Source: Chlorokybus atmophyticus
Lineage: Eukaryota; Streptophyta; Chlorokybophyceae; Chlorokybales; Chlorokybaceae
DNA length: 64,000 nt
NCBI GenBank assembly: GCA_009103225.1
Contig: RHPI01001168.1
Coordinates: 403,986 to 467,985, forward strand
Reading direction: 5' to 3'
Position 1 is the first letter of the stretch. Each line of letters starts with the position of its first letter. Below, in pieces: positions 60,551-64,000 of this stretch. The translations under genes and the position numbers were made by a program. The notes below the pieces were generated by a model. It was given only the letters and a program-made list of their open reading frames with translations, ran no database searches and was not told the origin of the DNA.

Positions 60551-62639
60551 TGCAGGCACATGTACGCGCTGCTTGTCTACTGTCACCTTTGTGTTTGTTG
60601 TGTTACCAGTCAAAGGCTTCTGCTCATATGTTGGTGCGAATGCTGCAGTCAAACCCTTTGACCTCCTAATTCCTCAGATATTCCTCGTTGCATGTATAAC
60701 ATTACAAAACTTGCAACTATGCGTCGTGCACTGTGGTAACATGGTCACAAGGCAAGACAATGAACTGCACGCATAGCAATTGCACACATACAAGCATATT
60801 ACTGAACACGGTATGAACACGAAGTTACTGCTGGTGTCTTACCTAAATTCACGCATATGACAACAAATGGCTGGTAACAGGGGCTGGCAATCAGTGGAAA
60901 ACGGCAGCTTGCATTCGAATTACAAAGACGTGCAAGTAAGTATATAATATATCATTTAATATATTGTAGAACAGATGCAAGCACATAGACAGGTCAGTAC
61001 CTTGGTGCCATCAACCTAGATACTGACCACAATGCTTGCCTGCATGACCAATGGGGTGGTAGCAATAGTGTAGGTTATGGCTTAGCGACTAGCCTAGCTG
61101 AACCGGTGGTTAATTTTACTTGCTGTCATGCTGTGCACTCACCACTTGCTTGTAATATGCATGAGCATATGCACACCTCATTTCAAGTACACAGTGCACC
61201 CAATGCAATAACCTCGTGGTGCCGTCGCAATAGCCAACCACAGAGGGTGGGCCGGCCACTCTCTACGGAAGTCATCACGCCATCCACTAGTGGCTCACAC
61301 CATACTATAGCCGCGTAGTGCCGTCATAGCTATAGCTATAAGCAGCCACAGAGGGTGCCACTATCTACTACAGTGACCAAGCTTGGCGCCACTCACGAGC
61401 GGCTCACACCATGCACACATGACAGCAGCAAGCAAGGTACAATCAACGCATGCATAAACACTGTCAATGATGCATGTTGGTGCATAGCCAATAAGGCTGC
61501 TTCAAGTCTGTAAGTAAAACGCATACCTCACACAACTAGCACACAACAAAATGTAATACATTGAGAGCAGCAATAGCAACCCGCCTACTCAAACCCGTCA
61601 CGATTGGTGTAATATGAGTCATGTCACATTTTTTGCGGAGGTGTGTATGTGACACAAACACCTCCACAGTTAGCTACCGCAATTGCAAATACATGTTCCA
61701 AAAATAATTGTCAAATCCATCAAGCTTGATTAATCTATTACCACTTATGCGCTAGATGGAGGGCAGCAAGGGGGAGCACATAAGAGTGTTGCTAACATTA
61801 TGTTGAGCAACGGACCTCGAGGTCTACTCTGCTCTTATGCGAGGGGTGCCTAGCCCGGTTGTTCAAGAGGCCATCCCCCCTCCCGTGTGGCATGCGATTG
61901 TTGACACTGTCACAGCAACACTTACTAAATGTGACACTTAGTTGATGTTGTTCTTTCTCAAATTTGCTGCACATTCGGACAGGTAAGTGTTGTGGACGTT
62001 ACAGCCAGCGCCTTCACCACCAGCCAAACCATGGCAGACTTTCGCTGCCATATGGGCCACATGGCAGTTATGTGTCTAATAACTGCATATGTGACGCTTG
62101 ATATGTACACCAGCATGCACTTTAACTTAACGAGTGTAATTCATGTCTACACATTGTAATGAATGCTCTCTAAAGCCGCTTCACATACGATATGTAAAAC
62201 TAAAACCTTTACATTTGATGTAGCATGTTACCTAGCATGCATTGTGATATTTATTTAGCTAGTTATCGTTTATCACTATTGCTTAATATATGATAGAGAT
62301 GTTTGTGCTATAAAACAACCTTTGGATGTGGAAACTTATATAAACAAAGGACAGCACACTTTAGTGTTCCAATATGTGTTTGATAAAAGTATAAATGGTT
62401 CTTTGTTGCTTATAAGCTGAAACAATGGCTCTCAAGGGTTGACGTTACCCCTTCATAAAGCCGCACATTAGTTTTATTGTAATTTCGGTACTCGAGTTAA
62501 CAAAGCCACAACACGACATGGTCTGCGTTTATGTTTTGCACTTTATTGATGTATTGCTTTCATGTTGTCTCACTGCAGGTCTTAAAATTGTGCGCCTCTT
62601 CTACTCTGTTTAATTGCAACAATTTGCTGTAGCAATAGA
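60551..62639. other. Intergenic region downstream of CLEC16A
   Basis: No gene is supported. It contains a short diverged tandem repeat (listed separately), an 8-bp-stem inverted repeat GGAGGTGT/ACACCTCC at about 61645-61675, and inverted CATAAGAG/CTCTTATG blocks at about 61780-61840 that may mark an old foldback element. Confidence 0.5.
61213..61420. repeat. Diverged tandem repeat of about 100 bp, two units
   Basis: Two units starting near 61213 and 61314 share GTGCCGTCRYA, CCACAGAGGGTG, CCACT, and GGCTCACACCAT in the same order. Internal stretches differ, so the duplication is old. Confidence 0.6.
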
Positions 62640-63017
62640 GCTGAAATCCGTAAAAGCTTGCCGGGCTGATTCAGCTGTGCAATGGGATAGCTCAAGATGC
62701 GCTTGAACACTTCTGGAAGCTCAACGCCAATACCACTCAGCCGGGTGCGATCGACAGCAAGCTACCCATACACAAGAAAGGCACATCAATTAAATGGATT
62801 GCATGTCGTTGAAGTTATTATAATGACATTGCTTGAGTAGGGTTATTGTACACACCTTTCTCATGTCTGTGATGGCGCCGTCAAAGACATGGGAACGGTG
62901 TGTACACTAGCGCCATTCATGGCGCAGTCGGATTTGGTGGAAAGCTCTATCAAGTACAACTTTAAGACAGATTTCGGCTCCTTCCTTGATGTTGTACTCG
63001 AGAAAGACTTTTGTAGG
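62640..63017 (-). pseudogene. Unrecognised coding remnant, two exons with one in-frame stop
   Basis: On the minus strand an ATTAG acceptor is followed by an open block from 63017 encoding VFLEYNIKEGAEICLKVVLD and then RAFHQIRLRHEW, a TAG at 62907-62909, and the same frame continuing to HVFDGAITDMRK at 62856. A GTGTGTAC donor and GGGTAG acceptor (intron 62762-62855) join it in phase to a second block from 62761 encoding LAVDRTRLSGIGVELPEVFK and then RILSYPIAQLNQPGKLLRIS, ending near 62590 at a stop. Continuity of frame across intron and stop suggests a real gene, now broken or with an extra intron at the TAG. I do not recognise the family. It is convergent with CLEC16A. Confidence 0.4.
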
Positions 63018-64000
63018 CTAATGGTGTCCATCCTGAATGCCTTGTAAACATGATATGGATAAGCATAAATGATGTAATTGAAACAAAGAGACATTCGTTT
63101 CTCATCAAATACTGTTATAGTGTGTAGTACATACAAGACCTCTCGCAAAAAACCATCTTTGCAGTTCAGACATGCAGTCTGGTATTCAACGCAAATGGAC
63201 TACCACTTTTTCACCTGAAGTTGTGCATCCTGCAACTATTCCTCTACCTCCAAGAGTTAGGATAACTTCTCCACGAGGGCACTGTTCTACTTTAAAAGTT
63301 TGTTGCTTCGTGCAGCTACGCCGTCATCCGAGCATTAAGATAGAGTAACTTTACACTGCCACTTTGACCTGCCAAATCTCAATGCATACCATACAACATT
63401 CGTCAGCTACACACAGACATAGACAAGAAGCTGCAACAGTTGCAACATCTGCAAACTCATGCCGTTGGTGTGGACGCACATCTATCAGTGCGCCTACTGA
63501 TGTACATGACGAGGGGCTGAAGTAACCATGCGCGGCCTCGCTTGCTAGTCATGCCTCCCATCCGTTGCCTTCCACATGCGCAGAAGTCTTCGAAGACAGG
63601 TAGCAAAGGCATATGATGTGCTTAAAGGATTGGGGAAAAAGGCCCGCGTTCAGTGCACGATACTCTTCAACTTTATACATTGTGTGTTCTGACATTAAAT
63701 GCATAAAGGTAGTCCTTGCAATGATCGGGCCACTTGCAACAGTCTACTCTGCCCTTGATTCGCAGTTTGCATGCAGTCGACGCTCATATGCACTTATAGC
63801 CACGTCATGTGGCTCAATGTTGTGGACCGTCAAACACAAGCATATAATTAAGGAAATGCGTAAAAGGGTAGGCCCTGATGAGGAGCACTACCATATGTAA
63901 GCACGTGTACGCGTGGTAAGAGTCAGAGCGCAGCAGCTGAGCATGCATGTTATATATGCATCCAACCTACCTTCTACCCCCCAAGCCCAAGCCGCCCCCC
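63018..64000. other. Right end of the window, no supported gene
   Basis: Upstream exons of the remnant at 62640-63017 may lie here but I cannot place them. The plus-strand frame at 63613-63900 has no family motif. The window ends in a C-rich run. Confidence 0.4.

Overview
This is nuclear DNA from a flagellated eukaryote, most likely a green alga or close relative. It carries an intron-rich axonemal dynein heavy chain, a roadblock-type dynein light chain, and a hemerythrin/CHY/RING protein of the plant BRUTUS type. It also carries a CLEC16A homologue of the plant TT9/GFS9 kind, UFL1, a sugar/polyol-type transporter and a small Sec14-like protein. Introns are spliceosomal (GT-AG, with two GC-AG). 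I cannot name the species.

Layout. Positions 1-9052 are one unit bounded by inverted repeats of about 200 bp. Inside it lie a decayed PIF/Harbinger DDE transposase, a convergent Myb/SANT-like second gene and a decayed tyrosine recombinase, enlarged by a near-identical 1594-bp tandem duplication and by about four copies of a 272-bp exon-bearing repeat. Positions 9053-21545 hold no intact gene: a Copia-type gag remnant, a second copy of the terminal repeat broken by a 782-bp insertion, a sequence gap, microsatellites, a foldback element and old repeats.

From 21.5 kb the window becomes gene-dense and seven genes can be reconstructed exon by exon with matching reading frames: DYNLRB (-), a Sec14-like protein (+), UFL1 (-, 791 aa), a BRUTUS-like iron-sensing type ubiquitin ligase (+, 738 aa), an MFS sugar/polyol transporter (-, 552 aa), an axonemal dynein heavy chain (-, 28 exons, 4331 aa) and CLEC16A (+, 14 exons, 887 aa). 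UFL1/BRUTUS and dynein/CLEC16A are divergent pairs whose intergenic regions carry TAGGGTT (telo-box-like) motifs. An 805-bp pure CT microsatellite separates the convergent BRUTUS-like and transporter genes. The last 3.4 kb is intergenic apart from an unrecognised coding remnant near 62.6-63.0 kb.

The genes do not form a pathway. Two serve dynein motors, two serve protein modification (UFMylation and ubiquitination), and the others serve lipid binding, solute uptake and membrane trafficking. The least ordinary object is the composite mobile element at 1-9052. All exon boundaries and family assignments come from reading the sequence; no database search was run.
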